Shown here in pieces: positions 17,305 through 25,668 of a stretch of 28,348 bases of DNA. A program made the position numbers and the translations under genes. The notes beneath the pieces were generated by a model, which saw only the letters and a program-made list of their open reading frames with translations, searched no databases and was not told the DNA's origin. Location: NCBI GenBank assembly GCA_910577825.1, contig CAJTOK010000048.1, positions 1-28,348 of the forward strand. The letters are read 5' to 3'. Within the stretch, counting starts at the first letter, position 1, and each line of letters starts with the position of its first letter. This stretch comes from an uncultured Lachnospiraceae bacterium. Its GTDB lineage: Bacteria; Bacillota; Clostridia; Lachnospirales; Lachnospiraceae.

Positions 17305-17477
17305 AGCTTTTACCTTTTCCTTTTATTATCATTTAGTCCTTAGTAATAACTACGTAGTATAATGTATCATAATTATATGATTTTTACAACTTTTTCTTTA
17401 TGCCTTTTCTTTCCTGCCCTGTTTTATTGCCCCGCTGGCATTTTTTACAAAAATATTAAGCAAAACAAATAAAAAGG
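17305..17477. other. Intergenic region between plsC-like gene and the sodium-pump operon
   Basis: There is no credible gene here. It holds a perfect 10-base palindrome ACTACGTAGT at 17349-17358, which overlaps a TATAAT on the plus strand (17358-17363) and a TATACT on the minus strand. It could be an operator for the acyltransferase gene. The rest is AT-rich. Confidence 0.4.
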
Positions 17478-17506
17478 TTGCTATTTTATGGTAAAAGTAA
17501 TAAAAT
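17478..17506 (+). promoter_or_regulatory. Candidate promoter of the sodium-pump operon
   Basis: TTGCTA at 17478-17483 and TAAAAT at 17501-17506 are separated by exactly 17 bases. The leader of about 90 bases contains two short hairpins: CTGGC/GCCAG near 17537-17550 and GTGGCA/TGCCAC near 17551-17573. Confidence 0.5.
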
Positions 17507-17603
17507 TAAAATTGGTATATATTTTGTTTTTACTAACTGGCTTATGCCAGGTGGCATTATTTTATACTGCCACAATTAATTTTACTATATTGGAGGGCTG
17601 AAC

Positions 17604-19037
17604 ATGAGTAACAAGAATGCTTTGTCAGCGAGAGACCGCATTGCGGCTTTAACTGACGAGAACAGTTTTGTTGAAATTGGTGCAGGTGTTACAAAGAGAA
17701 ACACCGATTTTAACATGCAGGAAAAGCTGGTGCCATCAGATGGTGTAATAACCGGGTACGGGCTTGTCCAGAACAATCCTGTCTATATATACAGCCAGGA
17801 TGCGTCTGCGCTTAATGGTACAATAGGTGAGATGCATGCAAAAAAGATAGTGCATATTTATGAGCTTGCAGTAAAGACAGGCGTGCCTGTTATCGGGCTT
17901 ATAGACTGTGCTGGCATCCGCCTGCAGGAAGCAACAGATGCACTTGCTGGTTTTGGCCAGATATACAGGATGAAAGCCAAAGCATCAGGCATAATACCGC
18001 AGGTTAGTGCTGTATTTGGTAATTGCGGCGGCGGTGTTGCTATAATGGCAGCAATGAGTGATTTTACTTTTATGGAAAAGAAGAATGCTAAGTTTTTCGT
18101 TAATGCACCAAATACACTGGCAGGCAATTATACAGAAAAGCTTGATACAGCATCAGCTGCTTTCCAGCAGGAATCATCAGTAATTGATTTTACTGCGGAA
18201 GGCGAGGAGGAAGTATTATCAGGTGTGAGGGAGCTTGTTTCAATCCTTCCTGGCAATAATAATGACACAGCATTTTCAGATGAATGTATGGATGACTTAA
18301 ACAGGATGACAGAAGACCTTGCAGCAGAGATAGCGGACCCTGCTGTGGCACTTGAAGATATTGGCGACAACAATTTCTTCATGGAGGTAAAGAAGGAATA
18401 CGCTAAAGAGATGGTTACAGGCTTTATATGCCTTGACGGCATGACAATAGGTGCTGTTGCAAACCGTACCGCACAATTTGATGAAAATGGCAAAACTGCA
18501 TGTAAATATGATGCAAGGCTTACTACAGCGGGATGTAACAAGGCAGTTTCATTTATTAAGAAATGTGATGCTTTCAATATTCCTGTACTTACCCTTACCA
18601 ATGTTGAAGGGTTTGCTACAACAGTAGAAGAGGAAAAAACCATTGCAGAAGCAGCAGCAAAACTGGCAGCAGCATTTACGGAGGCAGATGTGCCAAAGGT
18701 AAACCTTATTACAGGCAATGCGTATGGCACGGCATATATCTGCATGAACTCAAAGCATACCGGCGCTGATATGGTATTTGCACTTGAAGGCGCAAATATA
18801 GGGGCAATGGATGCACAGGTTGCAGCAAAGACCATGTATGGTGGTGACAAGGATGCGGATATAGCAGCAAAAGCGGCTGAATTTGCAGAAAAGACAGGAA
18901 CAGGGGCAGCAGCAGCAAGAGGGTATATTGATGCCGCCATAGAGCCTGCTTCAGCAAGGAAGCATTTATTGTATGCGTTTGAAATGTTATTTTCAAAAAG
19001 CGGGTATCCAATCAGTAAAAAGCATGGAACCATCTAG
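17604..19037 (+). CDS. mmdA: Biotin-dependent acyl-CoA carboxyltransferase (MmdA/12S-like)
   Basis: The 477-residue protein is a crotonase-fold carboxyl transferase, related to methylmalonyl-CoA decarboxylase alpha and the 12S subunit of transcarboxylase. Seen: two halves with oxyanion-hole glycines (NCGGGVAIMAAM in the first; GNAYGTAYICM and ALEGANIGAMDAQVAA in the second) and IGLIDCAGIRLQEA. It moves CO2 between an acyl-CoA and carboxybiotin. GGAGGG at 17592-17597 precedes the ATG. It is the first gene of a five-gene operon and 14 bases from the gamma-subunit gene. At 477 residues it is shorter than the ~510 usual for MmdA. The acyl-CoA (methylmalonyl, malonyl or glutaconyl) cannot be decided from sequence. 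Confidence 0.87.
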   Translation: MSNKNALSARDRIAALTDENSFVEIGAGVTKRNTDFNMQEKLVPSDGVITGYGLVQNNPVYIYSQDASALNGTIGEMHAKKIVHIYELAVKTGVPVIGLIDCAGIRLQEATDALAGFGQIYRMKAKASGIIPQVSAVFGNCGGGVAIMAAMSDFTFMEKKNAKFFVNAPNTLAGNYTEKLDTASAAFQQESSVIDFTAEGEEEVLSGVRELVSILPGNNNDTAFSDECMDDLNRMTEDLAAEIADPAVALEDIGDNNFFMEVKKEYAKEMVTGFICLDGMTIGAVANRTAQFDENGKTACKYDARLTTAGCNKAVSFIKKCDAFNIPVLTLTNVEGFATTVEEEKTIAEAAAKLAAAFTEADVPKVNLITGNAYGTAYICMNSKHTGADMVFALEGANIGAMDAQVAAKTMYGGDKDADIAAKAAEFAEKTGTGAAAARGYIDAAIEPASARKHLLYAFEMLFSKSGYPISKKHGTI

Positions 19038-19051
19038 GTAAGGAGTGGCAT

Positions 19052-19768
19052 ATGAAGAAGAGATTAGCTTTAATTTGCTGTATCATATCCTGTATACTGG
19101 TGATGGCGGGATGTAGCTTTAGCCTTGTAAAGACTAATGAAAATTTCGACAAAAAGACGCTTGAAGAAAATACAGACTCTTTTATAAAAAGCTGGTTTGA
19201 GTATGACTTTGAAAGCGCCATAACAGATTATGCAGGGCAGCTTGATGATGAAACCCTGTCCCAGTATGAAATGTCAGGAAAGTTAAGGGATGAATATGGC
19301 AAATATAGTAAAAAAGACAGCAGCAGCCTGACAATAACAACTGATACAGCAACAGTAACTGAAACAGTTCTTACAGATTCAGGTAAGAAGCTTGTATTTT
19401 CAGTAACTTATGATGAAGAAGGCAATACAGTTTCATGGAATGTGGACGAATATAAGTCCAAAGGCCAGATTATGGGCAAAGCAGGGCTTAATACAATTAT
19501 GAGCATGGCCATAGTGTTCTTAGTCCTTATATTTATTGCCCTTATTATTGCGCAGTTTAAACATCTTGGCAATATGTTTAATAAGCCAAAGCAGGCAGAG
19601 CCGGCTGCAGAACAGCCTGTTCCTGTTGCTCCTGTTGCCGTAGAAGAGGTGGAAGAAGACTTAACTGATGATTTAGAACTTGTTGCAGTTATTACAGCAG
19701 CCATTGCAGCAGCAAGTGAAAATGAATGTACAGATGGTCTTGTAATACGTTCAATTATCAGAAGGTAA
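19052..19768 (+). CDS. oadG: OadG-type gamma subunit with a lipoprotein-like N-terminus
   Basis: The 238-residue protein starts with a signal peptide ending in a lipobox-like MAGC (Cys21). An extracytoplasmic domain at about 35-135 follows, with an alternating acidic/aromatic pattern resembling DUF3887/NTF2-like domains. A single membrane helix at about 148-168 and a Pro/Ala-rich, then acidic, cytoplasmic tail come last. The helix plus tail is the usual OadG/GcdC gamma subunit that holds the sodium-pump complex together; classical OadG is only ~80 residues. The N-terminal addition is therefore an extension. It lies in the operon between the carboxyltransferase and the biotin carrier. The role of the outer domain is unknown. 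Confidence 0.78.
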   Translation: MKKRLALICCIISCILVMAGCSFSLVKTNENFDKKTLEENTDSFIKSWFEYDFESAITDYAGQLDDETLSQYEMSGKLRDEYGKYSKKDSSSLTITTDTATVTETVLTDSGKKLVFSVTYDEEGNTVSWNVDEYKSKGQIMGKAGLNTIMSMAIVFLVLIFIALIIAQFKHLGNMFNKPKQAEPAAEQPVPVAPVAVEEVEEDLTDDLELVAVITAAIAAASENECTDGLVIRSIIRR

Positions 19769-19795
19769 AATTAAAAGTATATGGAGGAAAAAATA

Positions 19796-20167
19796 ATGAA
19801 AAATTATACAATTACTGTTAATGGTAATGTTTATGATGTTACAGTAGAAGAGGGCGGACAGGGCAGTACAGGCGCAGCCCCTAAGGCGGCAGCCCCTAAA
19901 GCAGCAGCACCAAAAGCAGCCCCTAAGGCAGCAGCGCCTGCAGGTGCAGCAGGGGCAGTTAAGATTAATGCACCTATGCCTGGCAAGATTTTATCTGTTA
20001 AGGCACAGGCAGGCCAGGCTGTTAAAAAAGGCGATGTTATTATGATACTTGAAGCTATGAAAATGGAGAATGAAATTGTTGCACCACAGGACGGCACAGT
20101 TGCAGGCATTAATGTGTCAGCAGGTGACTCTGTAGAAGCAGGAGCTGTACTTGCATCATTAAACTAG
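19796..20167 (+). CDS. Biotin carboxyl carrier protein of the decarboxylase/transcarboxylase
   Basis: The 123-residue protein has a short N-terminal beta segment, a flexible Ala/Pro/Lys linker at about 27-53, and a biotinyl domain with EAMKMEN, where Lys89 receives biotin. It swings carboxybiotin between the carboxyltransferases and the membrane pump. GGAGGA precedes the ATG at 19796; an in-frame ATG at 19781 overlaps that site and is rejected. It resembles the 1.3S transcarboxylase subunit and GcdC/MmdC carriers. It is the only biotin carrier in the operon, so both carboxyltransferases presumably share it. Confidence 0.93.
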   Translation: MKNYTITVNGNVYDVTVEEGGQGSTGAAPKAAAPKAAAPKAAPKAAAPAGAAGAVKINAPMPGKILSVKAQAGQAVKKGDVIMILEAMKMENEIVAPQDGTVAGINVSAGDSVEAGAVLASLN

Positions 20168-20179
20168 GAGGGAACGGCT

Positions 20180-21328
20180 TTGGATTACGTTATTACAACG
20201 ATAGAGAACCTTGCAGGCCAGACCGCTTTTACCAGCCTTTCGCTTGGTAACTACCTTATGATACTGGTCGGCTGTATATTTCTCTATCTGGCGATTAAAA
20301 AAGAATACGAGCCATTATTGTTAGTCCCTATTGCATTTGGCATGATACTGGTAAATATTTACCCGGACATTATGGCAAGCCCTGAGGACACATCAAATGG
20401 CGTCGGAGGTTTATTACACTATTTCTATATACTCGATGAATGGAGTATCCTGCCTTCACTTATATTCCTTGGTGTAGGTGCAATGACAGACTTTGGCCCG
20501 CTTATTGCCAACCCGGCAAGCTTCCTTCTCGGGGCAGCAGCACAGTTTGGTATTTTCTCTGCTTACCTTATAGCAATCCTTCTTGGCTTCAATGACAAGG
20601 CAGCAGCAGCAATATCAATTATCGGCGGCGCTGACGGGCCTACGTCTATTTTCCTCTGCGGCAAGCTTAAACAGACTGAATATATGGGGCCTATAGCAGT
20701 GGCAGCATATTCATATATGTCACTTGTGCCTATTATCCAGCCTCCTATTATGAAGCTTTTCACAACGGAGGAAGAACGTAAGATTAAAATGGAACAGTTA
20801 CGTCCAGTATCTAAACTGGAGAAGATACTTTTCCCTATTATAGTTACCATTGTTGTCTGCCTTATCCTGCCGACAACTGCACCGCTTGTAGGTATGCTTA
20901 TGCTGGGTAACCTTTTCAGGGAGTCAGGCGTTGTAAAACAGCTTGCAGAAACAGCATCTAATGCCCTTATGTACATTGTAGTTATCCTGCTTGGTACTTC
21001 AGTAGGTGCATCTACAAGCGCAGAAGCCTTTTTAAGGGCTTCAACACTTAAAATAGTTGTATTAGGGCTTGTTGCTTTCTGTGTTGGTACTGCAGCAGGT
21101 GTGCTTTTCGGCAAGCTTATGTGTAAAGTGACAAATGGCAGGATTAACCCGCTTATTGGTTCAGCCGGTGTATCAGCGGTTCCTATGGCAGCGAGGGTAT
21201 CACAGAAAGTTGGTGCAGAAGCAGACCCTACAAACTTCCTGCTTATGCACGCAATGGGGCCAAACGTTGCAGGTGTTATTGGTACAGCAGTTGCGGCTGG
21301 TGTATTTATGGCAATATTTGGTATCTAA
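20180..21328 (+). CDS. oadB: Sodium-translocating decarboxylase beta subunit (OadB/GcdB/MmdB)
   Basis: The 382-residue integral membrane protein decarboxylates carboxybiotin and exports Na+. Seen: about 10 hydrophobic segments and the signature GADGPT at 150-155, with Asp152 matching the essential sodium-binding aspartate of the family. Near the C-terminus are GSAGVSAVPMAARV and MHAMGPNVAG, also conserved in the family. The start is TTG at 20180, with AGGAGGG 7 bases upstream; no better in-frame start exists before the first membrane helix. It lies 12 bases after the biotin carrier gene. Length and motifs fit well. Confidence 0.95.
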   Translation: MDYVITTIENLAGQTAFTSLSLGNYLMILVGCIFLYLAIKKEYEPLLLVPIAFGMILVNIYPDIMASPEDTSNGVGGLLHYFYILDEWSILPSLIFLGVGAMTDFGPLIANPASFLLGAAAQFGIFSAYLIAILLGFNDKAAAAISIIGGADGPTSIFLCGKLKQTEYMGPIAVAAYSYMSLVPIIQPPIMKLFTTEEERKIKMEQLRPVSKLEKILFPIIVTIVVCLILPTTAPLVGMLMLGNLFRESGVVKQLAETASNALMYIVVILLGTSVGASTSAEAFLRASTLKIVVLGLVAFCVGTAAGVLFGKLMCKVTNGRINPLIGSAGVSAVPMAARVSQKVGAEADPTNFLLMHAMGPNVAGVIGTAVAAGVFMAIFGI

Positions 21329-21344
21329 TATAGGAGGATAAATC

Positions 21345-22757
21345 ATGGCAAAGATAGAAAAAAAACCTTTAAAGATTACGGAAACTATTCTCCGTGATGC
21401 GCATCAGTCACTGATTGCCACAAGGATGACAACAGAGCAGATGCTTCCAATAATAGACAAGATGGACCAGGTAGGGTACCATTCAGTTGAATGCTGGGGC
21501 GGCGCAACATTTGATGCTTCACTCAGGTTCCTTAAAGAAGACCCGTGGGAAAGGCTTAGGAAACTCAGGGCAGGCTTTAAGAACACAAAGCTGCAGATGC
21601 TGTTCCGTGGACAGAATATCTTAGGGTATAACCATTATGCAGATGATGTAGTTGAATACTTTGTACAGAAATCCATTGCAAATGGCATTGATATAATCCG
21701 TATATTTGACTGCCTTAATGACCTTAGGAACCTTGAAACAGCTGTAAGGGCAGCCAATAAAGAGAACGGCCATGCGCAGATAGCACTTTCATATACACTT
21801 GGTGACGCATACACCCTTGATTACTGGAAGGATATGGCTAAGAGAATTGAAGATATGGGTGCAAAGTCACTCTGTATAAAGGATATGGCAGGACTTCTTG
21901 TCCCTGTAAAGGCTACAGAGCTTGTCACTGCGCTTAAAGAGTCAGTAGATATCCCTATCGACCTCCATACACACTATACTTCCGGCGTGGCAGCAATGAC
22001 ATATATGAAAGCTGCTGAAGCAGGCTGTGATATTATTGATACAGCCATGTCACCATTCTCAATGGGAACAAGCCAGCCGGCTACAGAAGTTATGGTAGAA
22101 GCATTTAAGGGCACACCTTATGATACAGGGCTTGACCAGAACAAACTTGCACAGATAGCTGATTACTTCCGCCCTATGCGTGAAGAAGCACTTAAATCAG
22201 GGCTTATGAATACAAAAGTGCTCGGTGTAAATATCCAGACACTCCGTTACCAGGTGCCTGGCGGTATGCTTAGCAACCTTGTATCACAGCTTAAAGAGAT
22301 GGGGCAGGAAGATAAATATGAGAAGGTGCTTGAAGAAGTGCCAAAGGTACGTAAAGATTTCGGCGAGCCGCCTCTTGTTACACCTTCATCACAGATTGTC
22401 GGTACACAGGCTGTATTAAACGTAGTTTCAGGCGAAAGGTATAAAATGGTTACAAAAGAGTCTAAAAAACTTCTTTCAGGTGAATTTGGGCAGACAGTCA
22501 AACCATTTGACCCTGAAGTGCAGAAAAAATGTATTGGTGACACAGAGCCAATTACATGCCGCCCGGCTGATTTAATAAAACCACAGCTTGCAGACCTTGA
22601 AAAAGAAATGAAACAGTATAAACAGCAGGATGAAGATGTATTATCATATGCACTCTTCCCACAGGTTGCAATGGAATTTTTTAAGTACAGGGAAGCACAG
22701 CAGAACAAGGCTGATTCATCAGTAGCAGATAAAGAAAATATGGCATATCCTGTTTAA
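21345..22757 (+). CDS. oadA: Oxaloacetate decarboxylase/pyruvate carboxylase-type carboxyltransferase (OadA, 5S-like)
   Basis: The 470-residue TIM-barrel enzyme moves CO2 between oxaloacetate/pyruvate and biotin. Seen: TETILRDAHQSLIATR with metal ligand Asp18, FRGQNILGYNHY, the carbamylated-lysine site K179 (CIKDMAGLL), and the metal His pair H208/H210 (DLHTHYTSG). The C-terminal half contains the PYC_OADA helical region and ends without a biotinyl domain, so the carrier is the separate 123-residue protein. Length equals the 5S transcarboxylase subunit rather than full OadA (~590). It is the last gene of the operon, 16 bases after oadB, and has a GGAGG site. Confidence 0.93.
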   Translation: MAKIEKKPLKITETILRDAHQSLIATRMTTEQMLPIIDKMDQVGYHSVECWGGATFDASLRFLKEDPWERLRKLRAGFKNTKLQMLFRGQNILGYNHYADDVVEYFVQKSIANGIDIIRIFDCLNDLRNLETAVRAANKENGHAQIALSYTLGDAYTLDYWKDMAKRIEDMGAKSLCIKDMAGLLVPVKATELVTALKESVDIPIDLHTHYTSGVAAMTYMKAAEAGCDIIDTAMSPFSMGTSQPATEVMVEAFKGTPYDTGLDQNKLAQIADYFRPMREEALKSGLMNTKVLGVNIQTLRYQVPGGMLSNLVSQLKEMGQEDKYEKVLEEVPKVRKDFGEPPLVTPSSQIVGTQAVLNVVSGERYKMVTKESKKLLSGEFGQTVKPFDPEVQKKCIGDTEPITCRPADLIKPQLADLEKEMKQYKQQDEDVLSYALFPQVAMEFFKYREAQQNKADSSVADKENMAYPV

Positions 22758-22799
22758 GCTTTAAATAACAGGTAAAAGAAAGTTTAAGAACAGATAAAA

Positions 22800-22845
22800 G
22801 TCCCAGGCAGAGGTTTTGTTTTATAACTTAATTTATGCCTGGGAC
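22800..22845 (+). other. Long-loop hairpin after the sodium-pump operon
   Basis: GTCCCAGGCA (22800-22809) pairs perfectly with TGCCTGGGAC (22836-22845) across a 26-base T-rich loop, followed only by AATTT. It may end the operon or lie in the leader of the downstream chemoreceptor, whose ATG is at 22878. It lacks a proper T-tract for a standard intrinsic terminator. Confidence 0.5.
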
Positions 22846-22877
22846 AATTTAGGGATAGAATTTTAAGGGAGGTAATT

Positions 22878-24605
22878 ATGAAAAATATAAGCATTGGGAT
22901 TAAAGTTATGCTGCCAGTCATGCTATTGGCACTTTTACTGGCTGGCACCTGTTATTCTAATTTGGCAACTGCAGACAGGATGATGGATGCAAGCGAGGAA
23001 ATTTCAGGAAATTATGCAACAGGCATGTCACTTATTGGCAGTATTTCAACTGCATTTGAGGCACTTGAAAGGGCGGCATATGCACACTGTGTAGCAGGCG
23101 ATGCTGACAGTATGCGTTCATATGAAACAGAGATAGATGCAATTTACAAAGAAATAGAAAGCTTATATGCAGAATATGAAAAATCAATAAAAGAAGATAA
23201 AGACCAGGAGAATTACAATGAACTGCAGTCCCTTTATTCTTCATATACAAGCATATTTGAAAAGGCATTATCTGAAAGTGCAAAAGGCGAAAAGATACAG
23301 GCGCTTTCAATCGTAAATGGTGAACTTGCAAGCGCTGGTTCTGCAGTTTTTAGTAAAGTTTCAGATATGCTGGATATTAACCAGGACGGCATGGATAAAG
23401 CAGTTGCCAGCAATAAAAGTGTATATAACAGCTCTAAAAGGCTGACATATATTTTATTTGCTGCAGCATCCATTGTAGCAGCATTAAGCATACTTATATG
23501 TATATTTGGGATTACAAGGCCAATACTTAAAAGCAGCAAAGAGCTGGATGGGATTATCAATGACATTGAAGCAGAAAAAGGGGACCTTACTAAGCGTATA
23601 AGTGTTGATGGCAAAGATGAAATTGCAAGGATGGGCAATGGCATTAACAGTTTTATCAAGACACTGCAGGTAATTATGAAGAAAATTACCAACAGTTCAA
23701 ATGCCCTTGACAAAATGGTAGAAGAAGTAAAAGAAAGCGTTTCCTCAGTAAATATAAATGCTTATGACATTTCTGCAGCTATGGAGGAACTTTCTTCTTC
23801 AATGGAAGAAGTGGCAGCCACTTCTTCAAATGTAAACCTTAATGCAGGTACAGTAGGTGATAATGCCAGGGAGCTTGCAAAAGCTTCAGAAGATTTATCA
23901 GAATATGCGGGACAGATGAAAAAGCGTGCTGCAGGCATTGAGGAAGAAGCAAAAAGAAACAAAAATGATGCAAGCAATGTGGTTTCAGAAATTTTAACTT
24001 CGCTCCAGAAAGCAGTTGACGATTCCAAAAGCGTAGAGCGTGTTGGGGATTTAACAGAAGAAATCCTAAGCATTTCCGCACAGACAAACCTTCTTGCACT
24101 GAATGCGTCAATAGAAGCAGCAAGGGCTGGCGAAGCAGGCAAGGGCTTTGCCGTCGTTGCAGATGAAATAAGGGAGCTGGCAGATTCAAGCCGCAAGACA
24201 GCAGGAAATATACAGAATATTAACAATATGGTAATTGCAGCAGTACAGGAACTTGTCAATAATTCCAATGGGATAATAAAATACCTGCAGGAATCAGTGC
24301 TTCCTGCTTATGAAAACTTTTTAGCCGGCGGTACACAGTATAAAAATGATTCAGACCATGTAAACGATATTGTCACACATTTCAGTAATATGGCAGTAAA
24401 CCTTGAAACACTTGTAAGCGATATTGCAGATGCAATGGGAGGGATTGCGGCGGCAGTTGATGAAAGTGCCAATGCCGTAATGACATCTGCTTCAAATACA
24501 AATGACCTTGTAAAAGAACTGGGACAGATTTCAAGTAAGACAGACAGCAACCACAAAATTGCTAAACAATTAAAGAAAGAAGCAGGCAGGTTTATAAATG
24601 TCTAG
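22878..24605 (+). CDS. Methyl-accepting chemotaxis protein with four-helix-bundle sensor
   Basis: The 575-residue receptor has a membrane helix at about 7-27 and a helical, Glu/Lys-rich extracellular domain at about 30-185 that fits the 4HB_MCP family. A second helix lies near 190-212, followed by HAMP (ITRPILKSSKELD...GDLTKRI) and a cytoplasmic signalling hairpin with SAQTNLLALNASIEAARAGEAG. The ligand cannot be predicted. GGGAGG precedes the ATG. It has no C-terminal CheR-binding pentapeptide. Its last 8 bases overlap the start of ylxM, so the two are likely cotranscribed. It differs from the Cache receptor at 8771, so the host has varied chemosensing. Confidence 0.92.
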   Translation: MKNISIGIKVMLPVMLLALLLAGTCYSNLATADRMMDASEEISGNYATGMSLIGSISTAFEALERAAYAHCVAGDADSMRSYETEIDAIYKEIESLYAEYEKSIKEDKDQENYNELQSLYSSYTSIFEKALSESAKGEKIQALSIVNGELASAGSAVFSKVSDMLDINQDGMDKAVASNKSVYNSSKRLTYILFAAASIVAALSILICIFGITRPILKSSKELDGIINDIEAEKGDLTKRISVDGKDEIARMGNGINSFIKTLQVIMKKITNSSNALDKMVEEVKESVSSVNINAYDISAAMEELSSSMEEVAATSSNVNLNAGTVGDNARELAKASEDLSEYAGQMKKRAAGIEEEAKRNKNDASNVVSEILTSLQKAVDDSKSVERVGDLTEEILSISAQTNLLALNASIEAARAGEAGKGFAVVADEIRELADSSRKTAGNIQNINNMVIAAVQELVNNSNGIIKYLQESVLPAYENFLAGGTQYKNDSDHVNDIVTHFSNMAVNLETLVSDIADAMGGIAAAVDESANAVMTSASNTNDLVKELGQISSKTDSNHKIAKQLKKEAGRFINV

Positions 24606-24966
24606 TTTAAAAAAAGAGCATACTATAGAAGAACGGCTCGAGCTGTCTATATTATATGATTTCTATGGGGCGCTGCTAAAAGACAGCCAGCAGCGCATGT
24701 TTGAAGCAAGTGTACTGGAAGACTATAATTTCAGTGAAATTGCAGAAGAAGAAGGCATAACAAGGCAGGGCGTATATGATACAGTAAAACGGGCAATAAA
24801 GCAGCTCAGGCTTTACGAAGAGAAACTGGGGCTTGTGGCAAGGTTCAGGAAACAGAAAGAACTTGCAGGGAAACTGCGCAGCAAACTGGACAGAATGAAT
24901 ATCCCTGCTACGGATGGGGAGTGGGCTGAAGTGTTCCAGATACTTGAAAAAGTGCTTGAAGGGTAA
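24598..24966 (+). CDS. ylxM: YlxM-family helix-turn-helix protein (UPF0122)
   Basis: The 122-residue protein resembles YlxM, a small sigma-factor-like HTH protein normally encoded beside ffh of the signal recognition particle and reported to modulate it. Seen: LSILYDFYGALL near the N-terminus, then LEDYNFSEIAEEEGITRQGVYDTVKRA, a sigma-70 region-4-like helix-turn-helix at about 40-65, then a charged helical tail. The ATG overlaps the chemoreceptor stop (ATGTCTAG), and no ffh or ftsY is nearby. That is unusual placement. The ribosome binding site (GCAGG in the end of the receptor gene) is weak, which suggests coupling by reinitiation. Confidence 0.85.
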   Translation: MSSLKKEHTIEERLELSILYDFYGALLKDSQQRMFEASVLEDYNFSEIAEEEGITRQGVYDTVKRAIKQLRLYEEKLGLVARFRKQKELAGKLRSKLDRMNIPATDGEWAEVFQILEKVLEG

Positions 24967-25041
24967 TTTAACTGTTATCTAAAACTTATAGATATATACT
25001 GGCTTTTATAAATTGTACTGGCATAAGAGGGTGGTGGGAAT

Positions 25042-25662
25042 ATTATAAAATTTGATAATAATGACAGCCGTATTAAACATTATGAACTTTTACTGGAAAG
25101 GGACTTAGGCGGGATACCAGAGATTGCCCTGCCAGATGGGTTTTGCTTTGTATTTTATAAAGACGGCGGCAGGAACGCATGGATTGATATTCTGGAATCA
25201 GCAAAGGAATTTAACAATTACCGGCAGGGAATTAGTGCATGGAATAAATATTATGGGACAAGACTGGAAGAACTGCCCGGACGCATGGTATTTATTGAAA
25301 ACAACAAGGGTGAAAAAGTAGCCACAGCAACGGCATTTTACGATATTTCCGGACGTGACCAGTCTGGTTCTGGCTGGCTTCACTGGGTTGCCGTCAGGCG
25401 TGATCACCAGGGAAAAGGGCTTTCAAAACCACTAATTTCATATACATTAAATATTATGAAAAAATATGGCTGCAAACATGCAAAAATCCCGACACAGACA
25501 AATACATGGCTTGCCTGTAAAATCTATCTGGACTTTGGATTCCTGCCCATAAAAGAAAATGCAGTAAACAGCAGATTTGGCTGGAGAATTATAAAAACAT
25601 TAACAGGGCATAAAGCACTGGATGCTTTTGAGCCTGTAAAGGAAAATGAAATATTGTTTTAA
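25042..25662 (+). CDS. GNAT-family N-acetyltransferase with a non-standard start codon
   Basis: The frame encodes about 206 residues. The N-terminal segment (ERDLGGIPEIALPDGFCFVFYKDGG, shown here to mark the region, spans about 16-40) leads into a GNAT fold with RMVFIENNKGEKVATATAF, WLHWVAVRR and the acetyl-CoA loop RRDHQGKGLS. TWLACKIYLDFGF lies near the end. The last stop upstream is at 25024, and no ATG, GTG or TTG occurs in frame before 25285. GAGGGTGGTGGG sits just before ATT at 25042, so ATT is the best start. Starting at 25285 would cut off about 80 conserved residues. Either a rare ATT start or a start-codon mutation is implied. Substrate unknown. Confidence 0.7.
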   Translation: MIKFDNNDSRIKHYELLLERDLGGIPEIALPDGFCFVFYKDGGRNAWIDILESAKEFNNYRQGISAWNKYYGTRLEELPGRMVFIENNKGEKVATATAFYDISGRDQSGSGWLHWVAVRRDHQGKGLSKPLISYTLNIMKKYGCKHAKIPTQTNTWLACKIYLDFGFLPIKENAVNSRFGWRIIKTLTGHKALDAFEPVKENEILF

Positions 25663-25668
25663 GATTGT

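Noticed and set aside
18128..19033. 301-residue minus-strand ORF opposite the carboxyltransferase gene
   Set aside because: Shadow frame caused by Ala/Gly-rich coding; no ribosome binding site or recognisable domain.
19831..20109. Ala-rich minus-strand ORF and internal repeats in the biotin carrier gene
   Set aside because: The repeats encode the usual flexible Ala/Pro/Lys linker of biotin carriers; the minus frame is a shadow.
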